NCBI RefSeq assembly: GCF_000316645.1
Contig: NC_019684.1
Coordinates: forward strand, 1,736,001-1,800,000
Direction: 5' to 3'
From: Nostoc sp. PCC 7524
GTDB lineage: Bacteria; Cyanobacteriota; Cyanobacteriia; Cyanobacteriales; Nostocaceae
Length of the DNA: 64,000 nucleotides
Position numbers and translations under genes: made by a program. Each line of letters begins with the position of its first letter. Within the stretch, counting starts at the first letter, position 1. The notes beneath the pieces are model-generated. The model was not told where the DNA came from, did not search any database, and was given only the letters and a program-made list of their open reading frames with translations. This document shows, piece by piece, positions 27,696 to 34,929 of this stretch.

Positions 27696-28073
27696 ATGAA
27701 AGCATATTCGCTCGATTTACGCCAAAAAATACTTGATACATATAAGACAGGTGGAATATCACAACGTCAGTTAGCCAAAAGATTTTGTGTAACTTTAAGC
27801 TTTATTGAGAAATTACTTAAACAATATAGAGAAACAGGAAGTATCGCGCCTAAAGTCAGGATGCAACAAACTCCACCAAAGCTAAATGAAGAACAATTGA
27901 ATGTTCTTTTTGAAATAGTAGAAGCCAAGAATGATGCCACTTTATCAGAAATTCGTGAGCAACTCAAAGAGAAGACAGGGATAACGATTGGTATTTCCAC
28001 AGTAGACAGAATGTTACAGAAGATGGAAATCAGCTTAAAAAAAAACATTGCACGCCGCAGAAAAGGAAACTGA
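27696..28073 (+). CDS. IS630 transposase, N-terminal part (helix-turn-helix)
   Basis: This 125-residue frame encodes the DNA-binding part of an IS630 transposase: YSLDLRQKILDTYKTGGISQ (HTH_29-like), a second helix-turn-helix, then SEIREQLKEKTGITIGIST. It ends KNIARRRKGN after a run of nine A residues (28037 to 28045). The downstream frame is one base further on. A +1 shift, a -2 shift or polymerase slippage on the A run would join the two into a full transposase of about 318 residues. Confidence 0.88.
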   Translation: MKAYSLDLRQKILDTYKTGGISQRQLAKRFCVTLSFIEKLLKQYRETGSIAPKVRMQQTPPKLNEEQLNVLFEIVEAKNDATLSEIREQLKEKTGITIGISTVDRMLQKMEISLKKNIARRRKGN

Positions 28074-28650
28074 GAGAGTTCAATTATTAAGAGTCCAGTT
28101 CTGGCTCTTAATTCAAGGAATACCTGCTGATCATCTGATTTTCCTTGATGAAGCTGGAGCTAATCTATCTTTGAGCCGACATTCTGCTCGTTCCCCTAAA
28201 GGTAAAAGAGCGCATGGTTCTCGACCTCAAAAACGCAGTAAAAATGTTTCGATAATTGGTGCAATTGGTCTGAGGGGTGTGATTAGTCAATATAGCATTT
28301 TAGGTGCAACTGATGGGCTGACATTTGAGGCTTATATTGCTCAAAAATTAGTTCCTAAACTTAAGGAAGGTGATTATGTAATCATGGACAATTGCTCAAT
28401 TCATCAAGGTGGAGATATTGAAGCACTCATTGAGGCTGCCGGAGCTAAGTTGATTTATTTACCACCATATTCTCCTGATTTTTCCCCTATTGAAAATTGT
28501 TGGTCGAAGCTGAAGAACATACTACGTTCTCTTGGTGCTAGAAGTTATCCAGATTTAGCAAAAGCAATTGAAATGGCTTTTAACCAAATCTCTTTAAATG
28601 ATATTTATAATTGGTTTACCCACTGTTGCTACTGTACTTCACCAGACTGA
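28048..28650 (+). CDS. IS630 transposase, C-terminal DDE part
   Basis: This 200-residue frame carries the catalytic domain. The acidic triad appears as FLDEAGANLS, IMDNCSIHQG and PPYSPDFSPIENCWSKLK, with the last glutamate in the expected D-x-x-E setting. It overlaps the N-terminal frame by 26 bp and has no good ribosome-binding site of its own, so it is probably made by frameshifting. All key residues are present, so the element could still be active. Confidence 0.88.
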   Translation: MHAAEKETERVQLLRVQFWLLIQGIPADHLIFLDEAGANLSLSRHSARSPKGKRAHGSRPQKRSKNVSIIGAIGLRGVISQYSILGATDGLTFEAYIAQKLVPKLKEGDYVIMDNCSIHQGGDIEALIEAAGAKLIYLPPYSPDFSPIENCWSKLKNILRSLGARSYPDLAKAIEMAFNQISLNDIYNWFTHCCYCTSPD

Positions 28651-28667
28651 GAAACGCTATATTATAT

Positions 28668-28692
28668 CTAGGCGTAAGGACTTACGCCCCTA
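28668..28692. repeat. Palindrome next to the right end of the IS630 element
   Basis: GGCGTAAG-GA-CTTACGCC is a perfect 8-bp inverted repeat flanked by CTA and TAG. It starts 7 bp outside the element boundary. It could be a remnant of an older insertion or a regulatory hairpin. Confidence 0.7.
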
Positions 28693-28790
28693 GACAATCT
28701 ATTTGCCGCATTTTTGGCAAACTGATACAAATTCTTTCTAGAAATATCAAAGTCAAATATTACTAGATTGATATACCTAAATCATAGTTA

Positions 28791-28855
28791 GTAGGGTGCG
28801 TCAGTATGAATAATTTCTTGGTACAGCTAGGTTTTCTCGCACTGACGCACCCTAC
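28791..28855. repeat. Perfect 15-bp inverted repeat with 35-bp loop
   Basis: GTAGGGTGCGTCAGT (28791 to 28805) and ACTGACGCACCCTAC (28841 to 28855) form a strong stem between the IS630 element and the M56 peptidase gene. The size suggests a small palindromic mobile repeat. No ORF is involved. Confidence 0.85.
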
Positions 28856-28954
28856 ATTTTGGATATTTTTTGATCTGGAAGTCCCATAAATAATCAGTGG
28901 TGAGTTGAAATTGTTTAATCACCACTGATTATTCCTAGAAATCTACTCTGAAAA

Positions 28955-29818
28955 TTAGGTGTGGAAGATCAGACTGACTAGGGGCAGAAAAGCCAACAGA
29001 AAGCTATTCCAAAACTGCAATTGAGCTTTTGGGGTTGGCTGTGGTGGTGCTAATAGGGCTTCTATTCTCTGTTCTAAGCGTAGCTTGCCGCCGGAGGTGT
29101 CACCTACACTAGCACCTAAAGCAGCACAGCAAATTTCTGATGTGGTTAAGGCAGTAGCATTACTCACCACCAACAACAGTGATTCGGCGAGTAATAAGGG
29201 ATCTACCTGGGATGCGGCATAACTATCAGCACGTAGTTCTCGCAACACTAAAAGTTCTTGCCACAAAGGTTCTGTGTTAGGCAACCAAGCAGTGCAGGAA
29301 CGTACCCAACCCAACCAGAAAAACCAAAATGTATCTCTGTAGTGGTGATGTCCTTGCTCATGGGCTAAAACGCTTTTGACATGAGCAGGGGAGAGGGTTT
29401 CTAGTAATCCTTGGCTGACTACTAATTCGGGTTGCCAGAAACCAATTTGTCCAGCAAATAAGGCTGGGGTGCTGAGTAGTCTGACTCGCTTACCGTCAAC
29501 ATGAACTACAGGACAGTTGCGGGCTGATTGTAGCGACTGCCAGCCTTGGAAGGCTAGTTTCAGGCACAAACCAGAAAAAACACTCAGGGACAATAAAGTT
29601 AGTATATAGCTCATCCATCCGGCATTTATACCGACCATTTGACCTTGAGGCCCCATGCACAGCACGGCGATCGCTGTCATCACCATCAGCAACGGTGGGA
29701 AGAGGAAGAAAAACAGGGTTCTTTGCCAGCGTACATCCCAACTACCTGGGGTATTAGTCCAAGAACATCTCAAAATCCCAGAAACTGCCAAAGCAGCCAA
29801 AATCATCAACAGGTGCAT
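28955..29818 (-). CDS. M56-family (BlaR1/MecR1-type) membrane metallopeptidase
   Basis: This 287-residue membrane peptidase has N-terminal membrane spans, the zinc motif VLAHEQGHHHYRD (HExxH near residue 150), a third ligand region ELRADSYAA and a C-terminal membrane span. Unlike BlaR1 it has no extracellular penicillin-binding sensor domain. Its ATG overlaps the stop of the BlaI-type repressor as TAATG, so the two form an operon. Such pairs are thought to work by peptidase-triggered loss of the repressor. The inducing signal here is unknown. Confidence 0.88.
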   Translation of the reverse strand: MHLLMILAALAVSGILRCSWTNTPGSWDVRWQRTLFFFLFPPLLMVMTAIAVLCMGPQGQMVGINAGWMSYILTLLSLSVFSGLCLKLAFQGWQSLQSARNCPVVHVDGKRVRLLSTPALFAGQIGFWQPELVVSQGLLETLSPAHVKSVLAHEQGHHHYRDTFWFFWLGWVRSCTAWLPNTEPLWQELLVLRELRADSYAASQVDPLLLAESLLLVVSNATALTTSEICCAALGASVGDTSGGKLRLEQRIEALLAPPQPTPKAQLQFWNSFLLAFLPLVSLIFHT

Positions 29819-30237
29819 TATTGTTCCTCCCTGGCTTGGCGTGCCGCTTGAATGCGTTTAGCGATCGCTTCTATTTGCTCACTAGCCGCTTCATCCAGAC
29901 TATCAGCAAAAGCTGCAACCACATCAGGATTACCTACGGCTAGAAATCGTTGTAATTGTTCATGGGCTTTGATCACTTGTGCCTGTTGCTTTGTCAGTAG
30001 AGGCCGCCAGTAGAAAGCCTTGCCTTTTTTATCACAGACTAGCCAGCCTTTTTCAGTCAGGCGACGCATCACTGTAGTTACAGAAGTGTAAGCTAATTCT
30101 CGGTTAGGGTCAGCCAGAATGCGATCGTGGACATCTTTGACTGTGGCTGAACCCAGTTCCCAAATAATATTGAGAATTTCTGCTTCCAAAGGGCCTACAG
30201 ACAATTGTTTAGGGCGATATTCGGGTAAAGGTGCCAT
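29818..30237 (-). CDS. BlaI/MecI-family transcriptional repressor
   Basis: The 139-residue protein has the Penicillinase_R winged helix: LGPLEAEIL-type start (VGPLEAEILNIIWELGSATV), recognition segment LAYTSVTTVMRRLTEKGWL and KGKAFYWRP, followed by a helical dimerisation tail. It precedes and overlaps the M56 peptidase gene. In known systems the repressor binds its own promoter and is cut or inactivated after peptidase activation. A GGGGATT array with a palindromic mini-element sits just upstream, where the operator would lie. Confidence 0.9.
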   Translation of the reverse strand: MAPLPEYRPKQLSVGPLEAEILNIIWELGSATVKDVHDRILADPNRELAYTSVTTVMRRLTEKGWLVCDKKGKAFYWRPLLTKQQAQVIKAHEQLQRFLAVGNPDVVAAFADSLDEAASEQIEAIAKRIQAARQAREEQ

Positions 30238-30240
30238 AGG

Positions 30241-30325
30241 GATTGGGGATTGGGGATTGGGGATTGGGGAGCCAGCCGCGTGGGCGGGTTTCCCGACTTG
30301 AGCGGACTGGCGTGACTGGGGATTG
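30241..30325. repeat. GGGGATT array carrying copy 2 of the palindrome-ended mini-element
   Basis: Four GGGGATT units are followed by the same GC-rich segment seen at 3549 (starts GCCAGCCGCGTGGG, ends GCGGACTGGC), and then by GGGGATTG again. One base differs (ACTTG instead of ACTTT). Confidence 0.85.
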
Positions 30326-30581
30326 TTTCCTGCTTTCTGCCCCTATCTTCTTTCAGATTACCTTTATTTAGACTCAAGCTAAAATTCTACGGCGTGAAAA
30401 GCCTACAACTAGGGCATGAGTATCTCTCTTCTCTAGCCTCTAGCCTCTACCCAATCACCCATGATAGGAAATAATCTTTCCTAACCATAAGAAATACCCT
30501 GATTTTTCCTGTGATTATGGTGATTGACACCCATTAGAATGTAATCTCGGCAGTAGTATTGAGAGCAGGTGTAACCCGCGC

Positions 30582-31319
30582 GTGAAGCTATTTGTATACC
30601 ATACCCCGGAATTAACTCCCCAGGATCAAGTTCCTGACTGCGCGATCGCAGTCGATGTCTTACGAGCCACTAGCACAATTGCCACTGTTTTATCGGCAGG
30701 GGGCGAAGCTGTGCAAGTCTTTAGCGATTTAGATCAACTCATCGAAGTGAGTGAACAATGGCCTCAACAAAAACGGCTACGAGCTGGAGAACGGGGAGGT
30801 GCAAAAGTTGCTGGTTTTGAATTAGGTAACTCTCCCCTCGACTGCACACCAGAATTAGTGCAAGGGCGACGCTTGTTTATTAGTACCACTAATGGAACTC
30901 GCGCTTTAAAACGGGTACAGGACTCACCCACGGTTATGACAGCCGCCTTTATTAACCGAGCCGCAGTAGTACAGTATCTGATGGATAAGCAACCTGAGAC
31001 AGTTTGGATTGTGGGTTCAGGTTGGGAAGGCAGTTTTTCCTTAGAGGATACAGCCTGTGCAGGTGCGATCGCTCACAGTGTGATCGAGAAATCCCAATTA
31101 CCACCTGAAGAGATAGCTGGTAACGATGAAGTGATGAGTGCGATCGCGCTCTACTCCCACTGGCAAAACAACCTTTTGGAATTACTCCACCACGCTAGTC
31201 ACGGCAAACGTTTGTTACGCCTGGAATGCCATGAAGACCTGAAATATTGTTCCCAAACCGATATTTTAGCTGTCTTGCCCACACAGCAAGAACCAGGAGT
31301 ATTTAAAAGTAAACCTTAA
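30582..31319 (+). CDS. comB: 2-phosphosulfolactate phosphatase family protein (ComB)
   Basis: ComB hydrolyses 2-phosphosulfolactate to sulfolactate in coenzyme M synthesis. In cyanobacteria, which do not make coenzyme M, the family's real substrate is unsettled. The 245-residue protein has the family segments [21 protein letters not shown] near the N-terminus, [17 protein letters not shown], and STTNGTRAL. It starts at a GTG at 30582. It is monocistronic and flanked by repeats. Confidence 0.85.
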   Translation: MKLFVYHTPELTPQDQVPDCAIAVDVLRATSTIATVLSAGGEAVQVFSDLDQLIEVSEQWPQQKRLRAGERGGAKVAGFELGNSPLDCTPELVQGRRLFISTTNGTRALKRVQDSPTVMTAAFINRAAVVQYLMDKQPETVWIVGSGWEGSFSLEDTACAGAIAHSVIEKSQLPPEEIAGNDEVMSAIALYSHWQNNLLELLHHASHGKRLLRLECHEDLKYCSQTDILAVLPTQQEPGVFKSKP

Positions 31320-31392
31320 ATATGCAAAATAAATAGCTAAATAGCTCCCCTTGTCTTGTTTATTTGCCCTGTCTCGGCAAAACTTGCCAAGG

Positions 31393-31418
31393 GACTAATA
31401 GCAATTCGCAATTCGCAA
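31393..31418. repeat. Heptamer array GCAATTC, nearly 4 copies
   Basis: Three and a half perfect copies of a 7-bp unit lie after comB. Confidence 0.85.
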
Positions 31419-31598
31419 TTCGCAATTAAGAAAGCCAGATTTTACAGCGAAAGCTTAGGTATTCAGTTTTTCGTTACCCAGAAGGAATGGGCGAGCCTTC
31501 GTCAATAGTCTCCAGTCCCTTCCAACCCCAATGACCAATCCCAGACCAATTATAGTGGTTTCTTAGAGGATGTTTGAAAAGTTTTAGGGAGTCAAAAA

Positions 31599-32195
31599 TT
31601 AAGCCAATCGCTTCACCATAATACGGATCATTGCAAGATAGATAAAAGTTTCTGAGGTTTCGGGCAATAATTCATAATCTCTGACCAATCGCCGACATCC
31701 CATGAACCAGCCAAAAGTGCGTTCCACCACCCAACGTTTTTTGAGTAAAACAAAGCCCTTGCTTTGCTCTGGTCGCAGCACCACCTGTACAATCCAGCGA
31801 CAAAAATTCATGACCCACTGCATGAACGGTTCCCCATCAAAGCCACCATCAACCCAGATGGTGGTTAACCGAGATTGTGGCTGAGACTGTTTAACTCGTT
31901 GGAGAACTTGTTTGCCTCCTTCTCGCTCACCGACATTGGCTGCTGTTACCAAAACCCGCAGCACTAACCCCAAGGTATCAACGGTCATAAATCTCTTGCG
32001 TCCTTTGATTTTCTTGCCAGCATCAAAGCCTACTGATTGACTCACCATTGCCGCACTCTTGACGCTTTGGCTATCAATTATCGCTTCCGATGGACTCGGA
32101 TGACGTTCAATTTCGATTCTCGTCCACTCTCGGAGACTATCGTGAATGTGCAACCATGTCCCGTCTTTACGCCAGTTTCGGAAATATGTGTACAC
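31599..32195 (-). pseudogene. IS5-family transposase, C-terminal DDE part
   Basis: The 198-residue frame carries the DDE domain: SEAIIDSQSVKSAAM, RVLVTAANVGEREGG, TTIWVDGGFDGEPF and the E-region KKRWVVERTFGWFMGCRRL. It opens at a GTG at 32195 inside the coding sequence. Extending the same frame upstream gives LREQTVYTYFRNW, which continues naturally from the N-terminal frame if one base near 32215 to 32220 is discounted. Catalytic residues are intact. Confidence 0.8.
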
Positions 32196-32409
32196 TGTTT
32201 GCTCTCGTAGGAAAGTCCCCAGGTAGCGTAGGCGTAGCCCGCCGTAGGCATCGCCATCTCACTCCTTCTAGCAGGATGTAAAAAATTGCATTCAGGACTT
32301 CCCACATATCGACTTCACGCTTACGACCACCCGGTTTCCCTTCTGGAATCAAGTCGCTAAGAAATTCATATTGTGCGAGGCTCAGGTTACTGGGGTAAGC
32401 TTTACTCAT
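32167..32409 (-). pseudogene. IS5-family transposase, N-terminal part with in-frame repeat insertion
   Basis: The 80-residue frame starts MSKAYPSNLSLAQYEFLSDL, the usual N-terminus of this transposase group. It runs to EGVRWRC, then reads LRRATPTL before PGDF. Relatives, as I remember them, go from WR-x-L directly to PGDF. The extra seven codons come from GGCGTAGCCCGCCGTAGGC-type palindromic DNA (about 32224 to 32255). The frame then diverges (HIFPKLA) from the conserved YTYFRNW that is present in the other frame. Confidence 0.75.
32224..32255. repeat. Small palindromic repeat inserted in the IS5 transposase
   Basis: AGCGTAGGCGTAGCCCGCC and GTAGGCATCGCC make a GC-rich imperfect palindrome of the kind also seen at 9971, 41841, 47522 and 57157. 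Here it lies inside a transposase reading frame and keeps it open. Confidence 0.65.
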
Positions 32410-32707
32410 GTCGCTCTCTCGGTGCTGTTGATTATCTATTCACAGCGTATACTGAGAGAGCTTTTTTACAACATACCTGACTTTTCAAACACCCTCTTAG
32501 CTACGGCTGAACCAGATATAAATGATGAAGTTTGGTTTACCTGTAAAGCTAATGCAGTAATGATAAAAAGACTTAACATAGAAGAATAACTTCTATGACT
32601 ATAAATTTAATTTATAAAATGTCTGAAAATAAGCATATTTAATAATAAAAAATACCGTTACAAAAAGCTAAACTTTTAAAATAAATTGCCTTTGAAAATT
32701 ACTTGAT

Positions 32708-33004
32708 TTAATCAATTGTCTCTTGCTGAACAGGATATACCATTGTAATTCGGGAATTATCTGAATCAATTGATGGAATATTTTGTATGGATTTATACCT
32801 TATAGCAAGTTGTTTAAGAAAATCCAGTTCTTCACCCTCAAGATTATTAAATAAGTTGTGATATCGCCAACCACGCTCATAACGACTGAGCATTTCTTCT
32901 GGAGTAAACCGATAGACATCTGCTGTTTGCCAACATATTGACTCCAAAAAAGGTAGCTTTTTGGGGACAATAATAGGATTGTTTGTTGGTTTGGCAGTTG
33001 TCAT
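32708..33004 (-). CDS. Small protein in an AAA/TOPRIM operon, unknown function
   Basis: The 98-residue soluble protein has the segment TADVYRFTPEEMLSRYERG followed by WRYHNLF and EELDFLKQLAIRYKS. I recall similar small proteins in other Nostoc genomes, but I know of no function. Its ATG lies 7 bp after the stop of the DUF3226 gene, so it is probably translated from the same message. It has no signal peptide, membrane helix or metal motif. Confidence 0.65.
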   Translation of the reverse strand: MTTAKPTNNPIIVPKKLPFLESICWQTADVYRFTPEEMLSRYERGWRYHNLFNNLEGEELDFLKQLAIRYKSIQNIPSIDSDNSRITMVYPVQQETID

Positions 33005-33011
33005 AGCTCAA

Positions 33012-33629
33012 TCATAGAGATTGTAAGAACTGTTTAATACTATCAAATGCAGGACTATTCCAAGGTAAGTAACCAGCTTGCGCTGCTTCTCCCAAACGTT
33101 TATCTGGCTCTATTTGTGATGACAACCAAGCACGTATACGTGCCTTGGCCATATCTTTGGTTTTAGGTTGTCGTTTTGCCACAGTATTAACACACTGAAA
33201 ATAATCATCTACACATTGCATAGCTGGATCTGTCTTTACTGCCTCTAAACAAACATCTTCTAACATTCCATTATCTTGATAATCTGGAAGAATTAGGACA
33301 CTTATTTGAGGATTATTTCCTGTAATTTCATTGGGTTTAATTGGTACAGATAATCCGGCATTTTTTAAATAACTGCACACACTGTCAAATGCACTTTTCG
33401 CAGAATCATCAGCATCTCTGGTGATGCCTAAAGAAACAATTTCTCTATAACCTGGACGCAAATATAGTTGTTGTAAATAATTTCCTAGCCCTTGTTTACC
33501 TCCATAGTTTTCTACTTGAACATCAGTAATCTTAAGGTAATTCAATAATGCTTTAAAAAATAGCACTTCCTCCGAACCTTCACCAATTAGTAATTTTGGC
33601 TGAGAGAGTTGTTGAGATTTACTAGACAT
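33012..33629 (-). CDS. DUF3226-type TOPRIM protein
   Basis: The 205-residue protein looks like a TOPRIM-fold protein. The first motif is LLIGEGSEEVLFFKALL, with the candidate catalytic glutamate near residue 17. The DxD motif is in ITRDADDSAKSAF near residue 71, and LEDVCLEAV follows as a third acidic site. TOPRIM domains of OLD-type nucleases use this Glu + DxD arrangement. Its ATG overlaps the stop of the AAA ATPase gene (TAATG), which argues for a joint function as a split OLD-like nuclease. Substrate and activity are inference. Confidence 0.75.
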   Translation of the reverse strand: MSSKSQQLSQPKLLIGEGSEEVLFFKALLNYLKITDVQVENYGGKQGLGNYLQQLYLRPGYREIVSLGITRDADDSAKSAFDSVCSYLKNAGLSVPIKPNEITGNNPQISVLILPDYQDNGMLEDVCLEAVKTDPAMQCVDDYFQCVNTVAKRQPKTKDMAKARIRAWLSSQIEPDKRLGEAAQAGYLPWNSPAFDSIKQFLQSL

Positions 33630-34711
33630 TAGCGAATCTCCCAGTCAAATTCATCAGAAGTTTCTAAGGCTTCTTTATCGTATGTCAATGCTTGAATTCC
33701 ATCTTTTACCCGTTCAAGTCGATGGTAACGAAAATCATACTGTTCACTTTTTTCAAATGCTTCATGAGCTGCAAGTATACATTCTCGGCTATGAGTGGTG
33801 GCAAATATTTGTACATCTGCTCGGCGAGCAGCATCAGCTATTGCTCTCCAAACATCAGTTAAAACTGTGTGATGCAAACCATTTTCAACTTCATCAATTA
33901 AAACAGTTCCTCCTTGAGCATTAGCTATTGCCAATATAATTGAAAGTAAACGTCCTATTCCTTCTCCCATCAATGGTAGTGGTACAAGCTCACGCATACC
34001 TATATCCCCATTAATGATTGGCTCACGCTTAATAACCAATAAGCTCAAACGTCGCAGACGAGGTTCTAACAAACTCAGTGTTTTTAATACTTCGTCTTGC
34101 CTTCCTACTCGTTCTAAGTGGCTAAAACGTTCAGCATCTTCTATTGGAGAACGTGTACTCGTAGTGAGATATATACCTATTGGATATTTTTCTCGGCGAT
34201 AACGCGTACTAAGAAGTCTCCCATCAGCTCTTAAGGAAATACTGATAGGTTGTATCTCATTAGGGTCTTTATATTCCCATACTAATCTGTCATATGATCT
34301 GACTTCTGTTGTTAATGATTCGTCAGTTTTAAACCTGCCATTTTCATCAGTTAAAATTGGTAAATCTTCTATCTGATTTTCTTCTGATTCAGGAAGAAAT
34401 ATTTTTAGAATTCTTTGTCTGTCATTTTCTCCTCTGCCAATTATTTCAATTACTTTATAAATATCTTGATCAAAGAAAAATCCTCTCAGTTCTTCAATAT
34501 GTTCAAATCTAACTCCTCTTGGAATACCCCGCAGGCGATTGACCTGAAATAGTGATTCAGGATTAGTTGGATTGATAAACATGAAAATAGCTTCTAAGAG
34601 TGATGTTTTACCGACGTTGTTTTTCCCAGCAATTAAATTTACCCTTTCCAGTGGTTCAAGCTGAAAGTTCTGGAAGCAGCGAAAGTTTTTTAATGACAAA
34701 GAACGTAACAT
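33629..34711 (-). CDS. AAA-family (OLD/RecF-like) ATPase
   Basis: This 360-residue ABC-class ATPase has a RecF-like start (LRSLSLKNFRCFQNFQLEPL), Walker A AGKNNVGKTSLLEAI near residue 29 and a signature region MGEGIGRLLSIILAIANAQGG. Walker B is TVLIDEVENGLHH near residue 272, followed by the switch histidine FATTHSRECI. The middle holds a variable region of about 150 residues without a long coiled coil. It opens a tight three-gene operon with a TOPRIM protein and a small protein, placed between an IS5 element and clpC. This organisation is typical of anti-phage or plasmid-exclusion modules. Confidence 0.85.
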   Translation of the reverse strand: MLRSLSLKNFRCFQNFQLEPLERVNLIAGKNNVGKTSLLEAIFMFINPTNPESLFQVNRLRGIPRGVRFEHIEELRGFFFDQDIYKVIEIIGRGENDRQRILKIFLPESEENQIEDLPILTDENGRFKTDESLTTEVRSYDRLVWEYKDPNEIQPISISLRADGRLLSTRYRREKYPIGIYLTTSTRSPIEDAERFSHLERVGRQDEVLKTLSLLEPRLRRLSLLVIKREPIINGDIGMRELVPLPLMGEGIGRLLSIILAIANAQGGTVLIDEVENGLHHTVLTDVWRAIADAARRADVQIFATTHSRECILAAHEAFEKSEQYDFRYHRLERVKDGIQALTYDKEALETSDEFDWEIR

Positions 34712-34845
34712 AACTTAATTTCTTGCCTCCGAATTTTTGAAGTTTCTTGCTGTTAGTAACTTATCTTTTATTTACTTTAATTAATTGACTTGTATGAGGT
34801 AGCTTCCAGTAATACTTTTTCAGCATTGCACAAACCTCATCAATC

Positions 34846-34874
34846 AAAAACCTCTGGTAGCAATATACCAGAGG
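34846..34874 (-). terminator. Intrinsic terminator of clpC
   Basis: On the minus strand the hairpin CCTCTGGTA-TATTG-TACCAGAGG is followed by TTTTTG. It lies 56 bp after the clpC stop and separates it from the AAA operon. Confidence 0.85.
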
Positions 34875-34929
34875 TAAAGTTATACAATCCTATTTCACAG
34901 GATTCACTAATAGACAAATGGCTGAAATC

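Larger units (their letters stand above)
27630..28659 (+). mobile_element. IS630-family insertion sequence, apparently complete
   Basis: Imperfect terminal inverted repeats (about 22 of 27 positions: outer TATAGCGTTT, inner TGAAGTAC) bound the element. TA dinucleotides at both edges (27628-27629 and 28660-28661) fit the TA target duplication of IS630/Tc1-mariner elements. It contains two overlapping reading frames for the transposase. It sits in an intergenic region and disrupts no gene I can see. Confidence 0.9.
31566..32496 (-). mobile_element. IS5-family insertion sequence, damaged transposase frame
   Basis: The ends GAGGATGTTTGAAAAGT (left) and the complement GAGGGTGTTTGAAAAGT (right) form inverted repeats. 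TTA is duplicated at 31563 to 31565 and 32497 to 32499. The element is 931 bp and carries one transposase split into two frames on the minus strand. The split and an inserted palindromic sequence suggest it is inactive, unless the frameshift is programmed. Confidence 0.88.

Noticed and set aside
32371..32589. Reading frame spanning the right end of the IS5 element, ending EVWFTCKANAVMIKRLNIEE
   Set aside because: It might be the end of a gene cut by the IS, but the left flank shows stop codons in the matching frame, so I cannot reconstruct a gene.
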